A DNA stretch of 37,403 nt from an uncultured Bacillaceae bacterium (GCA_937995745.1 CALKIU010000125.1:1-37403); one strand, 5' to 3'; counted from the first letter of the stretch, positions 16,689 through 25,563 are shown. Numbers and translations are program-made. Notes: generated by a model not told the origin, from the sequence alone.

Positions 16689-17777
16689 TTATTGCGAACG
16701 TTCTGAAAGCCATTCGTCTATCAACGGGTACGTTGTCGTGGCCGCATTTTTGCCAACGGTTACGCTGACATGCCCCGCCCTCAAAAGCTTAAATGTTTTG
16801 TCTTTGCTGGAAATTTTGTCCATTATGTTCGCTGTTTGTTTCGGAATGGCGATATGGTCGCGGTCGGCCGCGATGTTCAGGACGTTGGCCGTAATATTGC
16901 TCAGTTTCACTTGTTGTCCGCGAATGTACAATTCATTTTTGATGAGCTTGTTTTGTTGGTAAAAGTCGCGGATCCACTGCCTGTAAGCTTCTCCCGGGAA
17001 GGGGACGCCGTCAGCCACCCATTTTTGCAGCAATCTCCAATTTTTTACGAAATCTTCATTATCCGCCCGGGTGAAGAGATTGACATACGGTTTGACAAAA
17101 TTGACGTACGGTTTGAGCAGTTTGTTCCCGAAATCGATAATTTCCGGCGGAACATTTCCAAACGTGTCCACGAGTTTATCAAGGTTAAAGTAGCGTTCAT
17201 CCAGCCAGACGGTAAATAAATCGGCATCCTCAAAATCAAACGGACTGGTTAAAAAGACTAAATTGCGGATCGGCCAATCGGGATGCAAGGCGGCAAAAAT
17301 CGAAACAAGCGTTCCGCCGATGCAATACCCGAACAAAGTGATTTCATCCGCTCCGGAAGTACGCAACACCTTTTTGACGGCCCTGGGGATATAATCCATG
17401 ATGTAATCGTCCAGTTTCATATGGCGGTCTTCGTAACCGGGCGTTCCCCAGTCCAGAAGGTAGACATCATATCCTTTATCGGTCAAATATTCAATCAGGC
17501 TGCTTCCGGGTGTCAAGTCCAATATATATGGTTTGTTGATTAAGGCGTAAATCATTAAAATGGGCACTTTATACGTTTTTTCCCTATTGGGCTGATACCG
17601 GTAAAGCTTTGCTTTATTTTTCGTCCAAATTACTTCTTTAGGAGTCTGGCCGACGAGCGGTTCCGGTTCCTTTGTCAGAACCTCTACAGCCCGTTTGAAT
17701 TTCTTATATTCATTTTGCAAATCTTCCGGAAGTAATTCCACAACATTCTCTATTTCCTGCGTTGTTGCAAAAACCAT
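16689..17777 (-). CDS. phaC: Class IV polyhydroxyalkanoate synthase catalytic subunit PhaC
   Basis: The 362-residue product has the length of Bacillus class IV PHA synthases, which need PhaR as partner. It joins 3-hydroxyacyl-CoA units into PHA on the granule surface. The alpha/beta-hydrolase triad is visible: Cys152 in the lipase-like box GYCIGG, Asp307 in AADRDHIA and His336 in AGHVSV. These positions fall one residue after those reported for B. megaterium PhaC (151, 306, 335). It is the last gene of phaR-phaB-phaC on the minus strand. GGGGTG lies 5 bases before the ATG, and the gap to phaB is 47 bases. Confidence 0.96.
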   Translation of the reverse strand: MVFATTQEIENVVELLPEDLQNEYKKFKRAVEVLTKEPEPLVGQTPKEVIWTKNKAKLYRYQPNREKTYKVPILMIYALINKPYILDLTPGSSLIEYLTDKGYDVYLLDWGTPGYEDRHMKLDDYIMDYIPRAVKKVLRTSGADEITLFGYCIGGTLVSIFAALHPDWPIRNLVFLTSPFDFEDADLFTVWLDERYFNLDKLVDTFGNVPPEIIDFGNKLLKPYVNFVKPYVNLFTRADNEDFVKNWRLLQKWVADGVPFPGEAYRQWIRDFYQQNKLIKNELYIRGQQVKLSNITANVLNIAADRDHIAIPKQTANIMDKISSKDKTFKLLRAGHVSVTVGKNAATTTYPLIDEWLSERSQ

Positions 17778-17824
17778 TCGAACACCCCATTCGTTCGTTA
17801 TTCAATATCTCTCCGGTGCCAATT

Positions 17825-18604
17825 TCACATGTACAGACCGCCGTTTACGTTGATGCACTGGCCTGTGATATAGGTGCTGTTGGCCAGGAAAAGGACGGCT
17901 TCGGCCACTTCGTTTGTTGTTCCGAATCTTTGCATCGGTATTTTGGCGACCAGTTGTTGGGCAATTTTTTCCGGTATTTCCGCCGTCATGTCGGTTTCTA
18001 TATATCCCGGGCAAACGGCATTTACGGTGATGCCGCTCTTGGCTGTTTCAAGGGCAAGGGATTTGGTAAATCCGATGATCCCCGCTTTGGAAGCAGCATA
18101 ATTGGTCTGCCCGAATCCGCCCGCTTGGCCGATGATTGAGCTGATGTTGATGATTCGTCCGTATTTTTGTTCGAGCATTGTACCGATGACGGCAGATGTC
18201 GTGTGAAAGACGCTGTTCAAGTTGACGTCAATGACTTCTTTCCACTCTTGCTCGGTCATTTTCTTAAAAGTGCGATCCCGGGTGATTCCGGCGTTATTGA
18301 CGAGAATATCGATCCGTCCGTACATCTCTTTTGTTTTTTCAACCAAGAAACGGGCCTCATCGTTGTTGGCCAAATTGGCCTGAAAAGCGGTCGCGTTTCC
18401 GCCAAAGCTGCGGATTTCTTCAATGACCGAGTCTGCAGCGTCTTTGCTTAAATTATAGTTAAAAACAACTTCTACGCCTCTTTTCGCCAATTCTTTTGCG
18501 ATCGCTGAGCCTATTCCGCGGGAACCTCCCGTAACGATCGCTATTTTCCCTTTTAAGTTTGGATATTGTGTGATTTCCATTGCCTGTTGTACGGCTGTCG
18601 TCAT
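17825..18604 (-). CDS. phaB: Acetoacetyl-CoA reductase PhaB (SDR family)
   Basis: The 259-residue classical SDR makes (R)-3-hydroxyacyl-CoA for PhaC. It shows the cofactor motif TGGSRGIG (25-32), NNAG (103-106), and the catalytic Ser-Tyr-Lys set with Ser156 region ISSIIG, Tyr169 and Lys173 in NYAASK. The position after beta-strand 2 (VVFNYN) lacks an Asp, which fits NADPH use. It resembles FabG, but its place between phaR and phaC identifies the role. AAGGA lies about 10 bases before the ATG. The gene is separated by 53 bases from phaR and 47 from phaC, and I see no terminator in either gap. Confidence 0.94.
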   Translation of the reverse strand: MTTAVQQAMEITQYPNLKGKIAIVTGGSRGIGSAIAKELAKRGVEVVFNYNLSKDAADSVIEEIRSFGGNATAFQANLANNDEARFLVEKTKEMYGRIDILVNNAGITRDRTFKKMTEQEWKEVIDVNLNSVFHTTSAVIGTMLEQKYGRIINISSIIGQAGGFGQTNYAASKAGIIGFTKSLALETAKSGITVNAVCPGYIETDMTAEIPEKIAQQLVAKIPMQRFGTTNEVAEAVLFLANSTYITGQCINVNGGLYM

Positions 18605-18657
18605 TTCTGCATCATCCTTTTTTTAAGTTTTTGGTTCATTTCTTCACTTGTAAAAGG

Positions 18658-19098
18658 CTACTTTTCCGATCCGGCAGACGTTTTTTCTTTGGCGTTTTCT
18701 TCTTGTTGCTTTAAATAAGCTAAAATTTGGTCCATCTTTTTATCCAATTTGGAAATTTGGTTCTTCAGTTTGGCAACTTCCGCTGGTAAAGAGTTGTTTA
18801 AGATTTCTTCTTCAATGGTTTCTTGGAGCGTTTCCACTTTATCTTCCACATTGATAACCAGCGAGGCGATATTGGAAACTTCATCTCTGGTGGGCATGTT
18901 GATTTGTCTCAAATATGTATCGGTTGTTTTTTGAATCAGTTCCTGATACTTGAGATAACCGAGCTGAACTTGACCGAGCCATTCGGCAAAAGCTTCTTTG
19001 TGAATAATTTCATTAATAATTTCATTAAGGTTTGCCTCGGTTTTGTCGTAAATTGCTTTCCACAACTTGAATGGATCAAAAATGGTTTCTTGTGCCAA
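18658..19098 (-). CDS. phaR: PHA synthase subunit PhaR
   Basis: The product is about 146 residues and partners PhaC in class IV synthases. It begins AQETIFDPFKLWKAIYDKTE, matching the family start, where FDPF-LWK is conserved. A long C-terminal coiled-coil helix (about 85-135, with heptad-like LKNQISKLDKKMDQILAYL) ends in a charged tail. I choose the TTG at 19098 because AAGGAG lies 8 bases upstream on the minus strand and the N terminus then fits homologues. The frame runs on to an ATG at 19176, which adds 26 residues not expected in the family. It is the first gene of the phaRBC operon. Confidence 0.93.
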   Translation of the reverse strand: MAQETIFDPFKLWKAIYDKTEANLNEIINEIIHKEAFAEWLGQVQLGYLKYQELIQKTTDTYLRQINMPTRDEVSNIASLVINVEDKVETLQETIEEEILNNSLPAEVAKLKNQISKLDKKMDQILAYLKQQEENAKEKTSAGSEK

Positions 19099-19292
19099 AG
19101 ATTTCAACTCCTTAACGTATTTTTCCCTTATTTTCCTTTGCTTACAATCAATTCTATAATAAATGATATTTTCCAATTTGAAAGAAAAAAAATACGTAAA
19201 ATTATCTTAAAATTCTACAAAAAATGGCAAAATACGCCAAAGTATTATCAAATTATATCAAAACTTGTATTAATATAAAGATTAGGAAAATC

Positions 19293-19321
19293 TTGACTTT
19301 TTAAATAAATAGGTGTAAATT
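19293..19321 (+). promoter_or_regulatory. Candidate phaQ promoter
   Basis: TTGACT (19293-19298) and TAAATT (19316-19321) are separated by 17 bases, a good sigma-A match, 38 bases before the phaQ start. The 260-base AT-rich interval between phaR and phaQ must also hold the phaR promoter and the PhaQ operator. Confidence 0.65.
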
Positions 19322-19359
19322 ACAGATAAAGGTTTTATACAGATAGGGAGGTGATAATC

Positions 19360-19779
19360 TTGGCTTCCAGACGCAGCAACTCTAAAGAAAACGGGACAGC
19401 AACGGAACCAATAGGAAGCGCCCCAAAGAACTTGATAATCCCTGTACTGTTGTTGCTGTTGAAGGAATGGAACGCCCACGGATATGAGCTTATGCAAAAA
19501 CTGGTCCAGTTCGGTCTCCATTCGGTTGATCAAGGGAATTTTTACAGAATTCTCCGCCAGTTGGAAAAGGATGAATTTGTCACATCCCGCTGGGACACTT
19601 CGTCATCCGGAAGACCGAAAAGGGTTTATTCCATTACGCAGGCCGGTGAACAGTACTTGGACTTGTGGGCAAATTCCCTCGGGGAATATCAAAAAATGCT
19701 GGACCGGTTTTTTAATATGTACAGACGGATGTTTATCCCCGCAACACAAAACGAAAAGTCTGAACAGTCACACAATTAA
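19360..19779 (+). CDS. phaQ: PadR-family repressor PhaQ
   Basis: The product is about 139 residues, a PadR-type winged-helix regulator (about 24-125): NLIIPVLLLLLKEWNAHGYE, the DQGNFYRILRQLEKD recognition region, and the wing SSGRPKRVYSITQAGEQYL. In B. megaterium PhaQ represses the phaQ and phaP genes and is released by PHA itself. The start is TTG at 19360 after a strong GGGAGGTGAT site. The gene diverges from phaRBC and lies 87 bases before phaP. Confidence 0.93.
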   Translation: MASRRSNSKENGTATEPIGSAPKNLIIPVLLLLLKEWNAHGYELMQKLVQFGLHSVDQGNFYRILRQLEKDEFVTSRWDTSSSGRPKRVYSITQAGEQYLDLWANSLGEYQKMLDRFFNMYRRMFIPATQNEKSEQSHN

Positions 19780-19866
19780 TTTTCCTGTGCAAAATACAAC
19801 ATTCGGCGGAATTCATTAAGCACCAAAAACAAGGAAGAAAATACGATGTAAATGGAGGAATTGAAC

Positions 19867-20364
19867 ATGACTGTAAAAAAAGAAGAAACAAATCAAAACA
19901 ATATTTTGGATGTATTATTTGCCAGTTGGATGAATCAACTTCAAGTACTGGAAGAATTGGAAAATAAATCATTGCAGCTGCTTGAAAGCCAAAAAGAATG
20001 GTTTGAAGCGAGCAGGGAACAATTGAATCAAATTGAAAAAAATACGAAAGAATTAACGGCAGATTGGAAAGCACACGTTCAAGAACTGCTCTCCAAAACA
20101 GCCAAAACAAAAGGAAGCCTTGAGTGGACAGATAAATTGGAGGAAATCAGCAATAAAGCGCAAACGCTGGTATTTACGCCGGGTAAAGCAACCATTGAAA
20201 TTCTCACTAAAACACATGAACAGCTGGAAAAGTCATACAGAACTGCTCTCAAGCAGCAACAAAAAAGCCGCATTGAAATATCCAATGCATTAAAAGGCGT
20301 CATGGACCAGATTCAACAAGCGCAAATGAGCATTTTAAAATCTTTCGAACTGCCCGTTAATTAA
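19867..20364 (+). CDS. phaP: Phasin PhaP
   Basis: The product is about 165 residues, almost wholly helical and rich in Gln, Glu and Lys. It has the features of Bacillus phasins, which coat PHA granules and limit their size. An N-terminal variable region is followed by amphipathic helices such as LLESQKEWFEASREQLNQIEK and a final helix ending ILKSFELPVN. No catalytic residues are expected. Its place after phaQ in the PHA cluster fixes the call. TGGAGGA precedes the ATG at 19867; an ATG at 19852 lies within or before that site. It may have its own promoter, as in B. megaterium. Confidence 0.92.
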   Translation: MTVKKEETNQNNILDVLFASWMNQLQVLEELENKSLQLLESQKEWFEASREQLNQIEKNTKELTADWKAHVQELLSKTAKTKGSLEWTDKLEEISNKAQTLVFTPGKATIEILTKTHEQLEKSYRTALKQQQKSRIEISNALKGVMDQIQQAQMSILKSFELPVN

Positions 20365-20442
20365 TTGCTAAACTTGGTTTGGCGCGAGTTCCTCAGGTAA
20401 GTTGTCAGCGGTGTCGGGATTCAACTTGGAGGAGGAATGAAA

Positions 20443-21183
20443 ATGCGTTTAAAAGATAAGGTGGCCATCATAACCGGGGCCGGGAGAGGCATTGGCGCGG
20501 TGACAGCGAAAAAGTTCGCTGCCGAGGGAGCCAAGGTGACGGTGTCTGACATCAATGAAGAGGCGGTGAAAAAAACGGCCGCCGAAATCGTTGACATGGG
20601 AGGCGAGGCGCTGGGGTTAACCGTCGATGTCACCAACCGGCAACAAGTCGACAACATGATCGCCGAAACTTTAAAACGATTCGGCAAAATCGATATTCTC
20701 ATCAATAATGCCGGCATCATCCAAGACGCCCAATTGATTAAAATGACCGAAGAACAATGGGATCATGTCATTAATGTCAACCTAAAAGGCGCTTTTAATG
20801 TGGCCCAGGCAGTAGCCAAGGTCATGAAAGAACAGCAGAGCGGTGTCATCTTAAATGCGTCTTCTGTTGTCGGAATCTTCGGTAATTTCGGTCAAACAAA
20901 TTATGCCGCCGCCAAATGGGGCATAAACGGAATGACAAAAACGTGGGCTAAAGAACTTGGCCGATATGGAATAAGGGTCAACGCCATTGCTCCCGGCTTC
21001 ATTGAAACTCCGATGACAGCAAAAATGCCGGACAAAATTTTAAATATGATGAAAGAGAAATCGATATTAAAAAAACTGGGACGCCCGGAAGATATTGCGA
21101 ACGGCTACGTATTCCTTGCTTCTGATGAAGCTTCGTACATCACAGGCACCATCTTAAGCATCGACGGGGGCACGGTTTTGTAA
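20443..21183 (+). CDS. Second SDR-family reductase (FabG/PhaB-like) beside phaP
   Basis: The 246-residue SDR has TGAGRGIG (11-18), NNAG (88-91), Ser141 in NASSVVG, and Tyr154 with Lys158 in NYAAAK. Asp36 closes beta-strand 2 (VTVSDINEE), a position that usually points to NAD(H), in contrast with PhaB in this cluster. It may be an acetoacetyl-CoA or other 3-hydroxyacyl-CoA dehydrogenase, for example in PHA breakdown or as a second supply route. Its position 78 bases after phaP argues for a PHA role. GGAGGAGG is 7 bases before the ATG at 20443; an ATG at 20437 is only one base from it. Confidence 0.88.
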   Translation: MRLKDKVAIITGAGRGIGAVTAKKFAAEGAKVTVSDINEEAVKKTAAEIVDMGGEALGLTVDVTNRQQVDNMIAETLKRFGKIDILINNAGIIQDAQLIKMTEEQWDHVINVNLKGAFNVAQAVAKVMKEQQSGVILNASSVVGIFGNFGQTNYAAAKWGINGMTKTWAKELGRYGIRVNAIAPGFIETPMTAKMPDKILNMMKEKSILKKLGRPEDIANGYVFLASDEASYITGTILSIDGGTVL

Positions 21184-21280
21184 TCGCAGCGCGGCATAAA
21201 AAACGGAACACTGCCGCCGGCTGCATCGGAAAAATAAAGCAGGGCAAAGGATTTGTTTGGAAGGCGCCATATTAGGTACC

Positions 21281-21301
21281 GAATGATAAGTATAATCATT
21301 C
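21281..21301. promoter_or_regulatory. Inverted repeat with TATAAT before the N-acetyltransferase gene
   Basis: GAATGAT (21281-21287) and ATCATTC (21295-21301) form a perfect 7-bp repeat with a 7-base spacer. TATAAT at 21291-21296 lies inside it. A repressor operator over a -10 box is possible. Confidence 0.4.
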
Positions 21302-21396
21302 CTCCCCTGAACGCTGCACTGAACATACTGAGGAATCTTGTCACGGGGCAGTACAGGCAAAGAACAATTATGGTATATTTATCAAAGGGGACTTTG

Positions 21397-22191
21397 ATGG
21401 AACCAATTATATCTAAATTAAAAGAAAGCGGTTTAATTCCCGGCCTTCATACACCTGAGCAAGTGGCAATCGTCTTAAGAAAATTCGCCGAGTGGTTTCC
21501 CTTTGAAAATCTTGATGTCATGTGCGGGTACTCGCATGACATTACCCCGCAGTTTTTGAAAACCAAACTGTTCCAAACAAGAAGGGGAGGACTGTGTTAC
21601 GAAATTAATCCTCTCTTGTTTCAAACCTTAAAAGAACTCGGCTTTGATGTTCAGCTAGGTTCGGCCACTGTGAACAACAACGGCAAATGGGCCCTTAAAA
21701 ACACCCATGTTATGGTTTTATTGATGATCGACGGCCGTCGTTTTATCGCCGATGGAGGGTTCGGCAATAAATTGGCGTTGTATCCGCTGGAGATAGAAGG
21801 TAAGCCGGTAGCATCGCCTGCCGGGACTTTCCGGGTAAAGAGAATGAAAACGGACAGGGGCTCCTATGCTTTACAATCACAAACGGAAAATGGGGGATGG
21901 GTTTTACATTATGCTTTTGATTGGCAGCCCATTGAGTGGAAAGCTTTGAATGAAATCAGAGAAAAAATTCATCATCATCCCCGTTCGCCTTTCAATAAGC
22001 AATTGCTTATCGCGAGCATTACAGAAGACGGAACATGTTCCATTAATGAAGAGCGCATGTTGTGCGCATTTTCTGACGGCATCAAAAAGATATCCCGGTT
22101 TGCAGAAAAAACGGACATGCTCCGGTATGTCCGAGCATTATACTCCTCAGCAATTGCCAAAGAGGCCGAAAAATATCTTCATACACATTAA
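21397..22191 (+). CDS. Arylamine N-acetyltransferase (NAT family)
   Basis: The product is 264 residues, the usual length for bacterial NATs. These enzymes move an acetyl group from acetyl-CoA to arylamines, hydrazines or related compounds through a thioester. The catalytic triad is visible: Cys67 in RRGGLCYEI, His104 in NTHVMVLL and Asp119 in IADGGFGN. The N-terminal FPFENLDVM motif is typical. AAAGGGG lies 6 bases before the ATG at 21397. The frame is open to 21253, but that extension has no ribosome site and does not match the family. A long-stem terminator follows. Confidence 0.93.
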   Translation: MEPIISKLKESGLIPGLHTPEQVAIVLRKFAEWFPFENLDVMCGYSHDITPQFLKTKLFQTRRGGLCYEINPLLFQTLKELGFDVQLGSATVNNNGKWALKNTHVMVLLMIDGRRFIADGGFGNKLALYPLEIEGKPVASPAGTFRVKRMKTDRGSYALQSQTENGGWVLHYAFDWQPIEWKALNEIREKIHHHPRSPFNKQLLIASITEDGTCSINEERMLCAFSDGIKKISRFAEKTDMLRYVRALYSSAIAKEAEKYLHTH

Positions 22192-22206
22192 GGAAATATA
22201 CTCGGG

Positions 22207-22281
22207 AAGGTTGTCCTTTATGAACAGACGGGCAAAATATGTTTTCTTTTCGCCCGCCTTTGACAAGGACAACCTTTTTTT
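22207..22281 (+). terminator. Rho-independent terminator after NAT gene
   Basis: AAGGTTGTCCTT (22207-22218) pairs perfectly with AAGGACAACCTT (22265-22276), followed by seven Ts. A second GGGC/GCCC pairing lies in the loop. Confidence 0.88.
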
Positions 22282-22466
22282 GCTTGTTGTAAACGGAATT
22301 TCCTCTGGCCTGCGGCGGGCAAGGTCATCCGTCCATTTGCCGGGGCGAGAGCCCGGGGAGAGGTTCACCCGGATTGTTACAATTTTGCGGAGGGGGGTTC
22401 ACTATACGGAGGTTTTAAGTTAACCTGTTTCATAGATACATAATTGTTTAAACAGGGAGGGCCAAA

Positions 22467-23045
22467 GTGCATACGAAACGTTTGGAATTTCTCATCTGGA
22501 GTTTTCTTCTCATTTTTGTTTTCCTTTACACGACGTACTTTTTTTCTTCCGGCAATTTCAAGAAAGGATTCATGGGCATAATGACCATCGGTTTGCTCGC
22601 CGCCATTGCCTTATGGCAAAGAAAATCCCCTCTGGCGCTTCCCGCTCCGTTTGCCGTTTTGCTTTATATGTTTATATTTGCCGCCATCGGAATGGGAACT
22701 TTTATGGGATTTTACCGGTTTTTTGGGTATGATGATTTGCTTCATTTTATATCGGGGGTCATGTCCGGGTATGCTGCTTGGTTTCTTCTTTTAAAGCTGG
22801 AAGGGGACAAAGCGGCCGAATGGTTGTCCCGGAAGTTTATCATTATCTATATTTTGGCTTTTGTCATGGCGGTGGCCGGATTATGGGAACTTCTCGAATT
22901 TGCCGGCGACACATTTTTGAGTTTCAACGCGCAAGGACGCGATCATACAGATACGATGATGGATATGTTTGACGGATTGCTCGGCGGAACCCTCTTTTGC
23001 ATTTTGTTTTTCTATGTCCGAAAAAAACGCCGGAACGGCATATGA
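22467..23045 (+). CDS. YjdF/DUF2238-like integral membrane protein
   Basis: The product is 192 residues with about six hydrophobic segments. It carries the motifs that recur in YjdF/DUF2238-type membrane proteins: YDDLLHFISGVMSGY, the GLWELLEFAGD block, and DTMMDMFDGLLGG. These acidic and His residues face a common site in the membrane in family models, but no function is established. The start is GTG at 22467 with GGGAGGG 4-5 bases upstream. It sits between the NAT terminator and a non-coding gap. Confidence 0.8.
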   Translation: MHTKRLEFLIWSFLLIFVFLYTTYFFSSGNFKKGFMGIMTIGLLAAIALWQRKSPLALPAPFAVLLYMFIFAAIGMGTFMGFYRFFGYDDLLHFISGVMSGYAAWFLLLKLEGDKAAEWLSRKFIIIYILAFVMAVAGLWELLEFAGDTFLSFNAQGRDHTDTMMDMFDGLLGGTLFCILFFYVRKKRRNGI

Positions 23046-23447
23046 ACGTTCCCTGTCTGTAAAGATATAAACCGGGGAATTCGTCGCAATTAAAATCGAA
23101 AAGAAAAACATTTTTATTGTGACGGTATTCCCGGAAGATGTCCCGGTTCGGTGTGGTTATAAAAAATTATAAACTAAGCTATCTCTATATAAAGAGATGC
23201 TTTTTATCTCCGGAAAGACATTTTTCATCCGTGGCCGGTTGCGGCTCATGGATGTTTTTTATGGCTATATTTTAGTTGTCATTTCGTAGATAATTTGAAA
23301 CAATAATAGCAGAAAAGTATTATTTTACTAAAATAAGCAGACCGCAATGGGCCGAGTTTTTTCAAAACTTTCATTTGTTTTTTAATGAAATATACAATTA
23401 CCATATATAATAAGAATAATAAAGAAACAAAGAGGGAATCCGAATTG
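23046..23447. other. Non-coding gap with two hairpins
   Basis: A bulged hairpin at 23179-23200 is followed by five Ts. A second at 23226-23254 (CATCC with GGATG, GCC with GGC) is followed by six Ts. Both look like terminators. TATAAT at 23406-23411 may be the -10 of the next gene. No gene is seen. Confidence 0.5.
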
Positions 23448-23984
23448 ATGAAAAAGTTTTTGTTGTTTTTTATCGTGTTAATTATTGCCATAGCCGGATT
23501 TCTGCTGATCAATACAGACGAAAGAAGTCCGGAAGATGCGGACGGGGGATATGAAGTAAAATTGACGGAAACGGAAAAAATGGAGGAAACGGATCCTCTG
23601 ATATACGAAGCGAGAAAAGCTGTCCAACGGGCTCATCAAATCTTTTTGGTATCCTCCGAAGAAGAGGTGCAAGACATAATCCGGTCAACATGGAGCGAGC
23701 CTGAACTTGTCATGGACATGTACGGCGAAGTCATCGACTGGATTTTAGCAAGGGAAACTCCAATTATCAAAGTGGATACAAAATTTGCCAACGAAACAAT
23801 TACTAGCACGGAACACGGGGAATTTATTACGTACACAGCCACCGTCACCGTCGTTTTATATAATCAATTCGGCAGAATTTCGGAAAAAACATACAGCGGA
23901 ATCTTTAATATCGTCAAGGACGAAGAGCGATATATTATCCAAAATTTGCAGTTATTAGAACCGGCCAAACTTGATGCGGCTTGA
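23448..23984 (+). CDS. Membrane-anchored or secreted protein of unknown function
   Basis: The product is 178 residues. A hydrophobic N terminus (about 3-21, KKFLLFFIVLIIAIAGFLL) is a signal anchor without a lipobox Cys. The rest is an acidic extracellular domain with a helical part (about 50-100) and a beta-rich part (about 105-165, e.g. FITYTATVTVVLYNQFG) that may be an NTF2- or cystatin-like fold; that is a guess. I do not recognise the family. GAGGG lies about 11 bases before the ATG at 23448. A terminator follows at 24003. Confidence 0.75.
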   Translation: MKKFLLFFIVLIIAIAGFLLINTDERSPEDADGGYEVKLTETEKMEETDPLIYEARKAVQRAHQIFLVSSEEEVQDIIRSTWSEPELVMDMYGEVIDWILARETPIIKVDTKFANETITSTEHGEFITYTATVTVVLYNQFGRISEKTYSGIFNIVKDEERYIIQNLQLLEPAKLDAA

Positions 23985-24002
23985 CATAATCGGAATTCGG
24001 GC

Positions 24003-24053
24003 AGAGGCTGTCTCAAAAACGGCTGCGGCTTTGCGAGACGCCTCTCTTTTTTT
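24003..24053 (+). terminator. Rho-independent terminator
   Basis: AGAGGC-T-GTCTC (24003-24014) pairs with GAGAC-G-CCTCT (24035-24045), followed by a T run. Confidence 0.88.
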
Positions 24054-24169
24054 GCCTCTCCCAATTTCCACTTGAAGGAGAGAAATACATTTTTTATCAT
24101 TAAAAGAAAATATATCAGCCATGATAAATGGTCATGACAGGTATATATGGGAATTGTGCAAGAACATGA

Positions 24170-24212
24170 ATTGCCGGCAAAACTGCCCGCAAAAATTTTT
24201 CTTTTTCAGGAA
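24170..24212 (+). promoter_or_regulatory. Hairpin plus T tract just before the symporter ribosome site
   Basis: TTGCCGGCA and TGCCCGCAA pair with one C-C mismatch around a 4-base loop. A T-rich run follows and then the AAGGAG site. It could act as an attenuator or mRNA-stability element. An imperfect CATGA/TCATG repeat lies just upstream. Confidence 0.35.
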
Positions 24213-24225
24213 GGAGAAAAACCAT

Positions 24226-25563
24226 ATGGAAAATCAATGGTCATCAAGAATTGGATTTATTTTGGCTTCTGCCGGCGCAGCAATCGGGCTTGGAGCAATA
24301 TGGAAATTTCCGTATGTGGCCGGGATGAACGGAGGCGCAGCCTTTCTCATTATTTTTCTTTTTTTTACCGTCTTAATCGGCTTGCCTATGTTGATCTCCG
24401 AATATCTTATCGGACGCAGTACCGGAAAAGAAGCTGTCACAGCTTTTGACACTTTGGCTCCGGGCACTTTTTGGAGAATTATCGGCCGTTTTGGTGTGGC
24501 CGGCTGTTTTTTGCTCCTTTCTTTTTATTGTGTAGTCGGCGGATGGGTCCTTTATTATTTCATTTCATCTCTTTTCGGACAAGTGATCAGGGATGGGGCT
24601 AACTATGGGGCCGTTTTCGCCGAAATTGCCGGCTCGCCGTTTATCACTCTGGGCAGCACGGCGGTTTATATTTTATTGAATGTGATTGTCATTGCGTTGG
24701 GAGTGAGGGAAGGGATTGAGAGAGCGTCAAAATATTTGATGCCGCTATTATTTGTTTTTTTCTTAATTCTTGTCATTCGGGCCCTGACGCTCGAAGGGGC
24801 TTTTGAAGGTGTTAAGTTTTTCTTAAGTCCTGATTTTTCAGCCATTACGAGCCAAGGAGTCTTGTATGCGCTGGGACAATCCTTTTTTGCCCTTGCCGTA
24901 GGTTTTTCTTGTATGGTCACGTACAGCTCTTATTTGAAGAAAAACGTAAGCATACCTTATAGCGCCGGCTGGGTGGTAATCATGAATATTATTGTTTCCG
25001 TTATGGCGGGGCTGGTCATTTTTCCTGTCGTCTTTGCCTTCGGATATGAGCCCGCCGAAGGACCGGGGCTGCTATTTATTGTTTTGCCGGCTGTATTTGA
25101 CCAAATTGCTTTCGGGGAATTTTTTCTCTCGTTATTTTTAGTTTTGTTTCTGATTGCTGCTCTGACATCTTCGTTTTCGTTATTTGAAGTGATTGTTGCC
25201 GCCTTTACCGCCGACGGCAAAAGAGAACGCCGGAAAGTCACCTGGATGGCGGGATTGGTCGTTTTTGCCGCCGGAATTCCTGCCGCTTTGTCGTCCGGAT
25301 TGTTAAGCGATATCACTCTATTTGATAAAAGCATCTTTGATTTAACGGATTTCCTTGTCAGCAACATCATGCTTCCGCTCGGTAACCTTCTCATAGCTTT
25401 GTTTATCGGTTACAAAATGAACCGGGCCGTTTTAAAAGAAGAGTTTTTCCTCGGTTCAGCGTTGACGGGAAGATGGTATTCTGTATGGTTTTTCCTCATG
25501 CGCACCGTCGTTCCGGTCACAATAGCCATTGTACTTTTCAACTTGACCGGGATTGTCGGATGA
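24226..25563 (+). CDS. Sodium-dependent transporter of the NSS (SNF) family
   Basis: The product is 445 residues with 11-12 membrane helices. The first helix has the NSS signature SRIGFILASAGAAIGLGAIWKFPYV in two parts, with the unwound GLGAIWKFP region that binds substrate and Na+. The family brings in amino acids with sodium, as LeuT and MhsT do; substrate cannot be read here. AAGGAG lies about 8 bases before the ATG at 24226. The frame extends to 24121, but that part contains a hairpin and no upstream ribosome site. It converges on ftsH through a shared terminator. Confidence 0.93.
   Translation: MENQWSSRIGFILASAGAAIGLGAIWKFPYVAGMNGGAAFLIIFLFFTVLIGLPMLISEYLIGRSTGKEAVTAFDTLAPGTFWRIIGRFGVAGCFLLLSFYCVVGGWVLYYFISSLFGQVIRDGANYGAVFAEIAGSPFITLGSTAVYILLNVIVIALGVREGIERASKYLMPLLFVFFLILVIRALTLEGAFEGVKFFLSPDFSAITSQGVLYALGQSFFALAVGFSCMVTYSSYLKKNVSIPYSAGWVVIMNIIVSVMAGLVIFPVVFAFGYEPAEGPGLLFIVLPAVFDQIAFGEFFLSLFLVLFLIAALTSSFSLFEVIVAAFTADGKRERRKVTWMAGLVVFAAGIPAALSSGLLSDITLFDKSIFDLTDFLVSNIMLPLGNLLIALFIGYKMNRAVLKEEFFLGSALTGRWYSVWFFLMRTVVPVTIAIVLFNLTGIVG

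Noticed and set aside
20437..20442. Earlier ATG for the second SDR gene
   Set aside because: It is one base from the ribosome site; the ATG at 20443 has normal spacing.
24121..24225. N-terminal extension of the NSS symporter
   Set aside because: It has no ribosome site, contains a hairpin, and the NSS family starts at the later ATG.
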